Positions 47,456 through 59,427 of a stretch of 64,000 bases of DNA are shown piece by piece. Position numbers and translations under genes: made by a program. This DNA comes from Morinoia aosen (Eukaryota; Arthropoda; Malacostraca; Amphipoda; Talitridae): contig CM059572.1 of the NCBI GenBank assembly GCA_030386875.1, forward strand, positions 39,987,732 to 40,051,731. The letters run 5' to 3'. Below the pieces are notes generated by a model. That model made no database searches and had not been told where the DNA came from. It saw only the letters and a program-made list of their open reading frames with translations. The stretch's first letter is position 1. Every line of letters starts with the position of its first letter.

Positions 47456-49500
47456 TTCACTTTCTCCAAAAACTCAAAAATTTGCGATCACTCAAATGTT
47501 TTCCACACCTACTCACTGTAAAACTTTTACTGAAACTTTGAAATTAATCGAGTGAACACACCAGAATTTTCTCACTCAAACTTATCACTTCTATAACCAC
47601 TTTCACTTTCTTGATCTATATGGCCGTGTGCTTGCTGGCTTCTCACACCGGAACACAGAAAAGCATCACTACGAGACATGTACCTCTACTGAATTTCTGT
47701 ACGTTTTGCACATGAAATAACAAACGCAAAAAAATACAATGCAACTGCTATACTACACTCGCAAAATATTACAAAGCGATCGGGTTGATCTCACCAAATT
47801 ATGATGTCACGAGAAATGTTACCCTTCACCTCCTTGTTAACAATTCATTAACAAGAAGATCAGGTTCTCGGAATAGAGGAATGGCACACCTCCAGGCTAT
47901 ATACACAACACAAATTAGATGAATTATAATCGGCAATTACAGTACATATACTAAAAATAAAGGTACTCACTGGGGATCGCTGACCCACTTACGCAGCGCA
48001 TTTTCTGGGCGCCCTCCGTTGCATTACGATGGATTGCTTCTAATATTGTGGGGCATGATACACAGGGTGAACTATGCTTAACATTTATAATTCCCAGCTA
48101 TACGTGATACAAACATCAATGAGCGCACACACAATGATTGGTGTTAGGAACAATGCTAATTAGTAATGAAAGCAAATAGCATACGTCAAATGACCTACTG
48201 CACATAATTACACAGAAATTTGGCTGGCCAGCCTTTAACCGCAGATTGCTTATGCACCCAAACATAACACAAATAATGCCTACAATATCTCAGCGCCCCC
48301 CAGCAGCCCAGTAGGCGAAGGTCACTTCAACCACAAAATTCGTCCGCGACTCGCTTCAGTTCAAAGGCCTATCTTATGCACTGTTCAGAAAATGTCTAGT
48401 GAGGACGTTATCTTGCTCATTTCGTTTCAGCATGTTCACACGTCGATTCCCTTCATTCGAGCTGATCAATCCTCAGATGTGTGACTGAATTACCGTCCCG
48501 CCTGTCAAAGATAAAAATTTAACTTGTTACTTTTTAAGCGCATCAATGACTGAATGACAATGAATTATCGCAATATTTATCTCAACAATATCTTTACTCT
48601 TTTTTTTTTAAGAAATGCATCTCTTACCCTCCCTTCTAGTGCAGCATCTCCATGTTCCATCAATAACTCCCACGGTGGGTTATGTTTTGATAAATTTCCC
48701 CTTTGTGAACGTGGTGACGGGAACACGTAAATTTTCTGTAAGTGAAACGAGAATGTGTTACTTTCTGGATTACATTATAGCGTGAAACTTAGTATAATTT
48801 TCAATATAGCCACTTTTCTTATTATTGCATTAAGCACGCTTGTTATTGTGAACACACCCGCGTTTCTTGGTTGCACCTCACGTTACGGTTTCGCCGGTCG
48901 AACTGTCCATTGTTCCTCAGACGCCTTGAGCCCTGGCGCATTTTCTTCGAGGGTTGTGCACTCTTACCTTCGGCCTATGAGAATCTTAGGAGCCTCGGAG
49001 TGCCCGCCTACCTCTTTTCTAATTGGTAGTGCCGCCGCTCGCCTTTATTTCTTTCTTAGCCTCATTTTTCTTCTCACGCTCAGCTCCTTCGAACCGACCG
49101 TTACTCCTTCACCCTCGCAGCTCAATGGTCGCGATTTATGTGTCGATTTATCTTTGACAAGAAGGCGACTTTGTTCGCGCTTGTGTAGGCATTTTTTCGC
49201 GCGTCTCAGGTTTTCTCGCCCTAATGAAAGATTTGCCAAAGTCCCCTCCAGAGACAACACACACTGTAAACATGCATCGTTTGGCTCTCGCACCTTATCG
49301 CAGCCTCCTAACATTGCTGAGTTGAAAGAAAACATACAGGCGTAAAAAAAACCTACATGTTGAAGCGACATAAAACATTCATGTTGAAGCGACCCCTCTG
49401 GCTGCTGGGATTATTTGAGATATTTCAAGACACAACTTTTTACGTAAGCACAAATTTGTTACATTACACACACTTTAATTCGCAAAATTTGATCATTCTG
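47456..49500 (-). repeat. 5' LTR (about 2.05 kb) with TATA box and splice-donor-like sites
   Basis: Direct repeat of 38,093-40,139. On the minus strand, TATAAATG at about 48,089-48,082 is a good TATA box. About 100-120 bases downstream are two 5' splice donor matches, GTAAGT (47,992-47,987) and GTGAGT (47,970-47,965). An acceptor-like TTTTACAG (ending at 47,516) lies just before gag. This would place the start site near 48,055-48,060. No TGG-beginning tRNA primer-binding site was identified between the repeat edge (47,456) and the gag ATG (47,437). An antisense 196-codon ORF (48,755-49,345) matches that of the other LTR. Confidence 0.92.
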
Positions 49501-51155
49501 TATACCAGTAAAAAGTTTTCCCATGCGTACTAATATTTGTTAAGGACATTCAGCGAAGATCTCGAGAATGAACTCATAACATTCATGAGCTACATGCGTT
49601 CAACTCACAGTGTTCATCAAAATTAAAAACTAAAACAACAATCACCAGTTGTGAGCTCGCCAATGATGCTAAAAGCGCTTCTTGGCCAAGTTACTGTCAC
49701 ATGTATTTTTTTGAGAGTATCCAAGACGTTACGTTAACGACAAAGAATTCACGTTTCGTTGCAAATTAAAGGAGACGAAAAACAAGGTCACTATTTTCGC
49801 TCATATTTTTACAGTGTCGAGTGATCCGTTAGATGTGCATATGAGGCACTACGAAAAGCTCAGGATTTATGGGAAAATATTCCTCGTTCAGAATCTAAAG
49901 ACGCCGGTCTGATGAACTACAGCGCACTATACATTTTCTAGGAAAATTTGCGCATGGCCCTAGAGCATAAGAGTAATGCTGAAAGAATAATGACGCCAGT
50001 TAGAGTTATAGGTGAAAATTTTCAATAACATCCATCTCACGATGAGATCATGTAAAACCTTGAGCAGCAGGTTTCACAGATGGGGCTCGGATATCACCAT
50101 AATTCAAAACATAAATGGCGTTTCATCTTTCGCATGCCTCCTGTGATGCGTGCTGTCCGGTTTATTGGAATATTTGAGCCTCGAGCACGTTTCTAGGCGT
50201 AGCAATAACGCCGCAAAATCCTTGCGTTGCTAGAGTAAGTCTTACGCAGGTCTTTGGTTACCCGTTTTCTTGGTCAATGCTGACGAGTGTTATGTTCTAT
50301 AGTTTTGGGCTCATTTCAAGTGTAAACGCTCACTCTCAATGCTTGCAGTCACAAAATTACTGAAACAATGAAAGTTTTTGAAATTACTATGATCCAATGT
50401 TTAATATTTACCTTCCAAATTGATGTATACTTGAGGCAACTGCATAGTTGATTGGTATTCTTTGACATCTAGTTTGTAGTTGTTGAAGTAATCTACGATT
50501 CAAATTAGTCAACGCATAAGGAAATTCAAAATTTCTAATGATTTTCACTCCTTACATTCACATACATCGCAGTTATCGCCTAGGTTTTTTGCTCGATTAG
50601 TTTGCTCACTTTTCGACTTTGAATTTGCGTGGCAGAGATGATAAAGCTGAGTTTCGATATGATTTAGTAGTCATTCAATTGATATAAGCTTTCCAATTCG
50701 AGAGAAATAATAGCCATTCAAATGTTCTAAAGGATTTTGTATATCATGAGTTGGTACTTTATATATATGAAGCCACTCCTTAAGTAACTGTCGCAAAAAA
50801 AATGTCCAATACCTTTTTCAAGACAAATTTCTTTTACGTAATTTCCAAAGATTTGTAGTGATCTTTGTCAGATCGGCATTGCTACACTGCTACAAGGAAC
50901 GCTTTTCTGAGCACCTTGCATTTCGTTTGCCGTGAGATAATTTAAGATCGAAATTTATCGGAAGCCAGAATGATCGACATTAGCTGACTCGAGAGGAATT
51001 CCAAACGCTGCGAGGTGTGCAACAATTCTTTCGTAGATCTTGTGACATTGACAGAATCCAAATTGACGCTCAAACCACTGAGAGTTTCTTTCTAGAACAT
51101 GAATAAATTCCCCGTTCAGAGGCAGGACTAAAAGCTAATATCAACGACGCCTCTT
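49501..51155. other. AT-rich gene-free stretch
   Basis: This begins immediately outside the retrotransposon. No coding region, satellite remnant or RNA gene was recognised. Confidence 0.45.
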
Positions 51156-51267
51156 TACCCAGTCTAACTTTTTCACAGCCTGCATGCGTGTTTTTTGCGA
51201 CCCAAGCAATTAAATCACTTAGGCGGCGAAAAACATGCATGGTCAGACGAAAAAGTTTGACTGGGTA
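51156..51267. repeat. 112-bp imperfect inverted repeat (foldback or MITE-like)
   Basis: The arms are about 50 bases each. TACCCAGTCTAACTTTTTC at the left end pairs with GAAAAAGTTTGACTGGGTA at the right end (one mismatch in 19). Inner blocks TGCATG...TTTTTTGCGACC pair with GGCGGCGAAAAA...CATGCA. The loop contains CAATTAAATCAC. A short TCTT occurs on both sides but is not exactly adjacent on the left, so a target duplication is not certain. It could be a non-autonomous DNA transposon or a transcribed hairpin. Confidence 0.75.
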
Positions 51268-54200
51268 GTCTTATGTACTACGAGTTGACTATTTCTGCCC
51301 CAACTACGCAAGTGACAGCGTGGAGAACAAATATCTTGGCCAATGCCTCGAATATCTCAAACGTTGTCTTGCGTCGACCACCTCATTGCGTGGCGACATT
51401 CCTATTTGAGTTTAGCCGTAGAAATGTAAACAAGTTGTGGGATTCGTCAGCACTTGTAATACACGCGCAGTGAAACACCTTGTATTGCGATAAAAAACGT
51501 TAACAAATACAAGTTATTAGAATAAGAATAATGTGTTTTGTTCATTTTTCCCCTCAGGAGAACACAATTGTTGTATATATCTCAATAAGCTCTCAAAGAA
51601 AGAAGGTCTGAAGCTAAAAGTCAGACATGCCTTTCTTTTGTTGAAATGTGTAGGTTGTGTGTTTTGTTACGGACCATATTTTCCGGTTCATTGCTGTCCT
51701 TTTTGCATCCCCAATAACTTCCTTCTTTAACTTTTATTTCGCTTCGTAAACTTCTTTCAATCTTCTTTTTTTTGGGAAGATTGGGGAGATTAGAATTTCA
51801 TACAAAATAGGACCTTCATCTTTTCTTTAATGGAAACATCTCTGTTGTGATTAGAGAGGTATGAACTAACATACTTTTATTTAATCTTTGATCACTTTTT
51901 CTCGATGATAAACATCCTATAAAATTACAAAAATGCCCTTCACCTGTTTCAATATATCTAAAATTGCACGTTTAAGAAAAATCAACACAAAGATTCTGCA
52001 TTTCTGTGTAACCGAAATACGAGTGTTTAACTATTTCAGAATTTCATTTGAGAATCTCTTTGTGTTTCCAAGCTACCTCCTGATGAAGACATCTACTCAA
52101 CGTAAGACGTTACATAGCGTTTTACTCAATCAATTCACTCAACGCCTCATTATTGCACACAATCTTACCCTCTATCTTGTACTTTTCTAGAATTTACTTC
52201 TACGAAATGTTGTTCTACAAGAGTTTTACCTCATTTTAGTTCTTATAAAAATTTGTTTTCACATTGACTGCAACGTTCCAGTGTTCCTTTTTTACTGAGA
52301 TGTTCTAAATCGCTTACGTGATCATCTCTCGTCTGTATGTTTTTATTCTCTGAAAAACTCCGCTCTGTCTTTCACTCTCCCCATATAGCTGAAGTTCTGG
52401 ATTAATCTTCTAATTCCCAGCCAAAGAGTTATTTTGCTCGCTTGGTCCGATGTAATTATGTGGAAAGCTAAAATTTGCAGGGGCTAGTCGCTCATCAAAC
52501 TCGGAGCTCTTCTTTGGATTGCGAGTTATAGCAATAATTTGAAACAATTCTGCTGTGAGCCACGACCGAACTCTGTTTATCCCGTCATTAAAACTCTAAT
52601 CACTTGGGATTTTTTGCAAATTTGCTTGATTGCATATCATTAGATTCTGAACTTTTCACAAAACGATGTTTTGGTGTACGACCAACGTTGTCAGAGTACT
52701 CTAAATTAAGTACTCTACTTACAAAAGTAATATTTTTCATTCATGCTTCCTGATCTGACTTTAAAAAAATTATACCAAAGGGACTATCCGTCCACACAAA
52801 TTGGGTAGTAATCTTCGTGAGCAAGACAACATCGTTTTTACATGCATTTTCTGTCTTGCGTGCTGTTGGTTCGTAGCCAGCTCCACCAGAAGGTCACGTT
52901 TGAAAATCTTCGTCTTGAAACAACAGTTTTAATGCTCAGAAACTAATTACTTTGTGCAGCGCAATATTTTCCGGCGAGTTCGTGCATTTTATGCCTCAGC
53001 GACGCATGACTGATTGTCTCACACCAAAGACACGAGCAGGGAGCTGCTGTTCTAGCGATGCAGGCTGCAGAGTTGGTCCTCAATGAATCTTATTGATTTC
53101 ATGCCGCTAAGTTTTCTTCTTTCATTACATTCCTTAATTTTATTTTTTAACTTTCTCTACCAACATATCCAAATTCGTGTCTCCCTGAACTCCTAAGCTA
53201 ATTATTTTTTATATTGAATATGATTTTTAGAGTCCTTGTTTTTAATTCAATTGTAGAAAATAAACAAATTTTTAACTCCTCGTGTGCTCTTTTTATAAAT
53301 TCAAGTTATTTACTCAGTGAAGCGTGGTCCTAAATCAAAATTTGTTTCAGTGTTTTTTTATTAATGGCTTACATTTATTTCTTAATAAAGTATCTCTAAT
53401 TCATATCTATGCTCTCATTCAAATCTTTAATGTTTTTCCGTTTTGATTAGTTTTCCACCTATATATCATCATCCCTTTTATCGGATTTGAATATACTCGC
53501 TCACAAAAGTTTTTACGCTTAACATTTTTTCCCCGATAGACTTAAACTTTTGTTTGCAAACCTAGTTTGTTGGCTCAGTGAATTCCGCATACCAATTCTG
53601 CACGTAATTTTGCTGCCTACTCAGTTGCAGCGTGTCACTGCAGTCGCGAGTCGCGCATAATGATTTAACCTTTCGCAATGAATGTTTCTCGCGTGATAAG
53701 TTGACTTATTCAACCAAAGGGCATTATGCTAGGTATGATGCGCTCACTTTTTGATATATTGCATGATTTGATGTTGCATGTTCAAAGCTATGTTTATGAG
53801 TTGGTCATCGTTTTTATTTTCTCTCTCGAAGTATCATAAACATTTTTAAGGGATTTTTCAATTTAACTCAGTGATTAACGCATCACTTTGGCTCGAGTTT
53901 TACATGAGTCATGCACGCTTTAGCCACACTGTATCTGTAGCATTTGGGAGCGATGAAAACTTATTTATTTGTACGTACTGTATAATAGCTAAGAGGTAGA
54001 GAGGGAAGAGAGTGCTGATCTTCAGTAGGGGAGCGATGGGGTTCATGTTGCTTGAGGCTTTACTTGAAAAGCTGAATGTAGAAGTAGATTGCATTTATTT
54101 TGTGATTTTGCTTCATCAGAATATTTCTATCATTCGTTTACATATTATTTGTTCGATTCAGTCACTAATTTGTAAGGTTGAAACACCATTTTCGGTACTT

Positions 54201-55349
54201 AGAATGTTGTTTGTGGCAATAAAAGCTTAAATGGTTTAAGCGATAATGTGATTTTACTTGCAAGTTCTGCTTCTGTCAGATTGATTCATTACTTTTTTCA
54301 CATCATAATAAACGCTAGCATTTGAAATTTTGAATTTCAACACAAGATTCCTATTATTTCATCAATGAATGGCTCTGTTCTTCAATAGTTTTATTTAAAT
54401 GCAAAAGTTTTACAGGAAACTTTTTGAAAATTAGTCGACATACTGGATGTTGTCTCACGGATACGATTACTTGTTTCAAGCCAAAATTTATTGATAAAAT
54501 TGCAGTCAAATCCGCTTAAAGAAAGCTCAAAAGTTTTTAACTGACGCTCAAAATATTCACTTCGTCAAGAACAAAACAATTTTCCGGGTTTCACGGAGGA
54601 GGCAATCTGGAAGTTTATCAAGACACAGTTTTTGTTGAGCTCTTCTAGAGCTTGTACGCTTCTTTGACTGGGCGCTCAGTATCCCGGCTGTGCCTTTTTG
54701 CGCGGCCTCCCGGGACACCAAACTTTGCTTGTTCTCCCTCTTCGGTAAGCTTCTTGCAGCTTTTTTGCAGTAACTCTCCGCTGTCGAAATTCTCCCAATT
54801 TTCTTCCAGCAAATGCTCCTCTGATATTGTGCAAAATTGATTACGTTGTCCAGAAGCAAATTGGCCTTTCTTTTCATACGGTACGCGGAGGTAGCAACGC
54901 CGTTTTATGCTGAAATTTACTTCTCTAGAGGGGATGACCGTCATAGTTGGTAATTTTGTCAGGTCAAATCGATTATTTTACAATTACTTAAATTATGAGT
55001 TAGCTTTTTCCAACAAGTGACGAAGATAATAGTCAATAGTAACGGCCAGATTAACAACCATTTGTTGAATAAAGTTAGCAAATATTCAGCTTTAATTAAG
55101 TAGTTATTTCGAATCGTACATATCCAGAGGTTGATGAGTTGTTACGGTTTCAATATCATCTGAAGAAGAATAGCCATCTACTAACACTCTCAATGATAGG
55201 TGATCAAGCTATTTAGACAGAGTGACTAGCACTTAGTTGAACAAACCTTAACACAAGGTTGGGACCGTTAAAAAAACACTTTTTACTGAATAACCGTGTG
55301 GTTCAAAGTGCCTCGTAAAAGATTAAAAAGGACTTGAAATTTTTTCATA
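51268..55349. other. AT-rich gene-free stretch
   Basis: No coding region or array was recognised. Minor features are a perfect 8-bp inverted repeat CAATCTTC/GAAGATTG at 51,758-51,783 and a GC-richer pocket at about 54,590-54,900 open on both strands without motifs. Confidence 0.4.
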
Positions 55350-55604
55350 GCCACTAAGGTCTCCTCATGTGGCATCCCTTGATTTCATTTCTGGGGACAG
55401 CTGATGAGTTTGGCTTACAAAACCCCGATTCATTCCGAAGAAGACTTCATCGGTAGAATTATTAAAGCCTCTTTCAGGATTCGTGAAACTTCTGGTGTCT
55501 TCGATTGCGTCTCGCAATCATTGCACCGGCGTTTGAACGCCTGTATCGCCACAGGTGGGTGTCATGTTGAACATCTTCTGCAAATACCTAACCTAATTTA
55601 GAAA
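55350..55604 (+). pseudogene. Tc1/mariner-superfamily transposase C-terminal fragment
   Basis: One frame (from 55,351) carries PLRSPHVASLDF, a decayed form of the P-P-R-S-P-D-L-T-P-L-D-F block whose last aspartate is the third catalytic acid in mariner-type DDE/D transposases. After stops and a frame change, the frame at 55,404-55,601 carries LAYKTPIHSEEDFIGRI, then RRLNACIATGGCHVEHLL. This is the characteristic Y-K-T-P-x-x-S-E-E-D-L ... R-R-x-x-x-C-I-x-x-x-G-x-H-F-E-H-L-L tail of a transposase group common in insects. The catalytic core upstream was not found, so this is a truncated dead copy. Confidence 0.75.
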
Positions 55605-57159
55605 TCTGTTTCTTGTGGTTATAGTTATGCTGTTCTTCTGTTCCTTGTGTTCACAATAAAAATGTTTTCTTAACTTCTACTTATCCATTCCTGTCCTCCC
55701 TCAAAGTTGCAATTTTATTCCAATACGCATCAAATTTCAAGCCCACGTGACTCTTTAACGAAGCATTTACGACCACAGGCCTTTTCAGTTGAATGTGTTT
55801 TTTCTATGGTTAAACCTCATATTAAGGTACGTTCAGCTAAGCGCCAGTCTCTCTGCATACCCAAAAACTGATAATCTTATTCAGTGGATTGCTTGCTAGG
55901 TTGAAGCCAGCCACACTCGGCTTTCTGTAACACCATTGGTTCAAGTACAGCATCCTAGCTGCTTCTAGTGGTAAGATAAGAAAAAATCGGAGAACCCGCT
56001 TGTAGTACTAACATGGGTGAAATTTCACTTTCTTTATATCGCAGTTGATTCAAGTTTGCCACTAACACATAGGGAAATGTTCACGTTCTTCTAGAACTAT
56101 CTTAGAGAAACAATCCCACACGCTTTATTGTGGATGGCGTATTGAAAATCTCTATTTTACATGAATATTTCGTATAGTCTCTTTTATAAATTTTTCAAAT
56201 GATATAAATTTATACTTAGTATTCTTGACCTCGTAGAAAACATGGTTTCAGACCTCTAGGTTAAAATTTACGTTTGGTGTCCAACTTGACCACACTGGCA
56301 ACGATAAACAAGTATAAGATAAAATCATCAACAAACAACTGTTAAAAATAGTAGTTATCACACATCAACTGTGATCATTGAAAATGGAATTCTGTATCAT
56401 ACAATAAAACTTTCATCTTCAAGGTGCGGACTTCACTAAGCAATAACCGCTCTGGTACAAATAAACGTCAGTTGTAATTGAATAGAAACTGCACGAGGCG
56501 CAGCTCCGAGAGGGTGCTGCTGCTGCTGCTGCCACCACCGCTGCTATTGATGTTTCGTGTGTATGGACAGACTGAACATTCAGGCGACGGATTTTCGAAC
56601 AATTCACCTCGTTACCTCTTATTGTTTGTTTTTCCTTTTACTTTGCTAACACTCCATGTTTTTAGGAGCAAAAGCGTAAGTTCGTAAATTTTGTATTTTT
56701 CAAAAATTCTTCGTTGATGATGAATGTTAATCCGAAACGTTTCTCCTATTAAAGTGACTTCGTTATTCGTTGATCTTTGCCCTTTTTTTACATGAAAACC
56801 AGTGTTTTTTATACAAACTCTTCAGATTTAGGCTTTTTAAAATAATACTAAACCTCTCAGCGTCTGGCAGCCCATTAGGTTTCCCAAATGTTGATGGACT
56901 GAAGTTTTCTTGAAAGGGCTCAGGTTCAAATACTTTAGGCCCTTAAAAAAGCACATCGCGTAGTGAAATTTATTTTTATGACTTACACCGTCAGCAGTGG
57001 CGCTACTGCGACGTAAGCGTTCCCAAAATACGGCCTCAAGACGTCTGGAGACAGCGCTCTCAACCGATGTGACCACTTTGTCACTCCGCGCTTGTCATGT
57101 TCACTGAGATATGTTAAGCAATGGGATCACGAACGAAAAACCTGAGTATTTGAACCTGA
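55605..57159. other. AT-rich gene-free stretch with short GCT microsatellite
   Basis: A (GCT)5 run lies at 56,517-56,533 and is read as alanines in a minus-strand frame, which is a repeat effect. No gene, transposon or RNA was recognised. Confidence 0.4.
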
Positions 57160-57332
57160 ATAATTTAAACCGATTTCATTTAAAGAAAATTGCTTAAACT
57201 CGTACGGCTTTATTTTGATTTGTCTTTGATTACTATATCTTCGATAATTCACTTGATTTGCGTTTGGATTTTTACAGCTATTTTTTCATTTAGAATAAAT
57301 CTCATCTCAATTTCAAACTGCTACAACGGACA
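57160..57332. repeat. Dispersed repeat, copy 1
   Basis: About 170 bases match 59,871-60,041 in direct orientation, with shared blocks GGTTTCATTTAAAGAAAATT-like, ACGGCTTT, CTTCGATAATT, TTTTTACAGCT and TCTCAATTTCAAACTGCTAC-like. Divergence is considerable (substitutions and small indels). The nature of the repeat is unknown. Confidence 0.85.
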
Positions 57333-57483
57333 ACTCATTGACAACTTATATCAGAACAATTTTTAAAGTCTTGTTCTGATTTTTACGTACGTTAGTGAAG
57401 ATAAACTCGAAAGAAAAAATCCGCTGAGTTTGAGTAAGCCATATGGCTGAGTAGCAAATACTGCAGGAAATCACGCTCTACGC

Positions 57484-57500
57484 AGAGCACACACACACAC
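57484..57500. repeat. CA microsatellite
   Basis: A short (CA)n run lies within GAGCACACACACACACTCAC. Confidence 0.85.
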
Positions 57501-58039
57501 TCACTGTTTAGTTACACGTTATACTCGAGTGACGCGTGTTCCCTATAATTTAAAGTAAATTTTTACCCTAAAAACGACTATGATCGTGACACGTGTTGCA
57601 GATTTACACGTAAACTCATTGACCATCAATTAAGAAATGTTCATGCTGAAATGTCATTTTAAAACTCGTTCAAACGTACTCAATTAGATGGTTAGATTTT
57701 GATTCCTGAATTGGTTTTCATTTATATTTATTGGGATTAAGAGCGACCACGCTGCTTAAGCCCTTGATTTCCGGTTGAAGCTATTTTGAGGTTATCGGAG
57801 AACGGGGGGAAACTGTTCGACTGAAGGTGCTAACTTTGACATTATGTTTTACCACAACCTATCTTGAAATTTTGTGCTCTAAATTTTTTTCGTGCGATAT
57901 ACGTACGTGGAGTAGGAGCTGAAGTCATGACCTATTCATCTAAGTTCCCCCATTAGGAAACAAATTAGTGAGCAAACTCGCCAAACTATACCTCAAAATT
58001 AAGCCCATGGTCCGGATAGATCGAGAGAAAAAAGCATGA

Positions 58040-58260
58040 GCGTCATAAAACCAGGGAATTTAAATCCGTACCAAATTTCCCATTGGCCTCGTTGCTCGAC
58101 CGCTGTTCCCTGTGACAGACGAGGGTACCGACGCTCTGCAATTCTCCGTAATGGTCGCCGTAATGCGACTGCATTGGCGAGCAGCTACAGCACAGCATTT
58201 AGCCAATCATATTCCTGCGTAGACCTGGTGCCAAAGTCGCATAAGTATCAGCCCAGCACG
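58040..58260. promoter_or_regulatory. GC-richer island with CCAAT motif (candidate regulatory region)
   Basis: GC-richer than its flanks, with CATTGG and TAGCCAATCAT elements. A 120-codon plus-strand frame (58,036-58,398) crosses it without recognisable motifs. It may be regulatory; the evidence is weak. Confidence 0.15.
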
Positions 58261-58344
58261 CCCTACTTTCGACCAGTTTTAGCTACAAATAACGAGTTAA
58301 TTATTTGCACACAACGTAGTCGGTTCAACGTGCAATCTATCATA

Positions 58345-58478
58345 TTCCATACGCCTCACTTGTCACTAGAGGTAGCGAGTGAATGTGAGATACGGTGAAA
58401 CAAGGATCGTGTTCCATGCGTGTCACTTGTCACGAGAGGTAACGCATGAAAGTTAGATACGGTAACATGCATCGCACC
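58345..58478. repeat. 67-bp diverged tandem duplication with internal dyad
   Basis: Two units beginning TTCCAT(A/G)CG start at 58,345 and 58,412, and both contain CACTTGTCAC and AGAGGTA and end near AGATACGGT. In the second unit CATGCGT (58,415-58,421) is inverted as ACGCATG (58,442-58,448). Confidence 0.85.
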
Positions 58479-59209
58479 TGGATACAGAGCCGAGCCACTG
58501 CCACCCTGTTTTCATTTTGGGTGAAGCTGTGCAGTAACTAACGCCTGCACGCATCCTCTCCCAACATTGGGCTGGTGCACATGGCAGCTAATGTATCGTA
58601 TCCATCATAAGGCGCTCCGAGTCTGGTCTTAACGGCAATTAATGGCCACATTGTGGTGGTGGTCAAGACAACCTCCTACAAAGGAAGGGAGAGCCTAATA
58701 CAAAAGAAAACCTTCAGCCCAGACAGCGATCCGTGTTAAATAAAGGTGATGGTAGTTTCCCAGGGATATATTACGGAGAGATTTTTTAGTAAACTGACAT
58801 GTTATATTTCATTTTCAGGGCCATGTAAAGAGAAAAGAGTTATTAGACTAGATCCAGGGGGAAAAGGAAAATGACATTTAGAAGCAGTGTGTTCTCGAAA
58901 TATGAAACATAATTATTAATGCGATTCTTCGTTCAAAAAGAACCAAATCCATTTTTTTGTGAATTAGTTCGGCCAACAACTAATTCTTTGAAATGGAAAT
59001 AATTGATGGAATGAATGTTTTAATTTTAGAGTAGAGAAACATGATAAGGGACTTTTTCTTGCACCCAGTCAATAATACAGTTTTGGAACTCAAATGAAAA
59101 AATAGATTCTATTATACTTGCTTTTACTTAGCATCTCGCAACCCTTGCAAAATTTCCTTCCGCCGAATAATTTCCATGACAAAACTTCTGTTTTTAAAAG
59201 CCACAAAAT

Positions 59210-59400
59210 TTGAGAATTTTGGCCTGCGAAAGACAATCTGGCAGCCCCAACGTGAGCCCCACCGGACACTAATTAGCCGACGAGTCTGTCCCATTGTCAC
59301 GGCTCCAGCATAAGAATTACGCACCAAATTTCATCGGAAACTTTGGTGCCAGATTAACACGGAGCTTCAGGGCGTGCGAGCTTCGAATATCTCGCTGGTA
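59210..59400. promoter_or_regulatory. GC-richer island with homeodomain-type site (candidate regulatory module)
   Basis: The block contains CACTAATTAGCCG (homeodomain TAATTA) and CCCATTGTCACGG (SOX-like ATTGT) in GC-rich surroundings with no good coding frame. The regulatory reading is inference. Confidence 0.2.
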
Positions 59401-59401
59401 C

Positions 59402-59427
59402 TGAACCTCATCGGATGATGAGGTTCA
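59402..59427. repeat. Perfect 11-bp hairpin
   Basis: TGAACCTCATC (59,402-59,412) is the exact reverse complement of GATGAGGTTCA (59,417-59,427), with a GGAT loop. It is tight and GC-balanced, unlike AT palindromes elsewhere in the window. Function unknown. Confidence 0.8.

Larger units (their letters stand above)
38093..49499 (-). mobile_element. Full-length Ty3/Gypsy LTR retrotransposon with intact gag and pol
   Basis: On the minus strand the order is 5' LTR (49,499 to 47,456), gag, pol with protease-RT-RNase H-integrase order (diagnostic of Ty3/Gypsy, Metaviridae), a 2.6-kb stretch without long ORFs, and 3' LTR (40,139 to 38,093). LTR identity is about 99.4%, indicating a recent insertion. 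A possible 4-bp target-site duplication is TTCT (38,089-38,092 and 49,496-49,499), which would make the LTRs start TGATCAAA. The same bases also occur inside the element next to the 3' LTR, so the duplication and the exact ends remain uncertain by about 10 bases. No tRNA primer-binding site was found immediately after the 5' LTR, and no env-like ORF is seen. Both ORFs are uninterrupted, so the copy could still be competent. Confidence 0.92.

Noticed and set aside
48755..49371. ORFs inside the 5' LTR on both strands as genes
   Set aside because: The plus ORF shows mostly amino-acid-changing differences between the LTR copies, and the minus ORF (49,045-49,371) is not kept in the other LTR.
51758..51783. 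8-bp inverted repeat around a T run
   Set aside because: Short arms in AT/T-rich DNA with no other context; not distinguishable from chance.
55399..55440. CTGATGAG sequence resembling a hammerhead ribozyme core
   Set aside because: No CGAAA strand or matching stems follow at the needed distance. The sequence is part of the transposase remnant.
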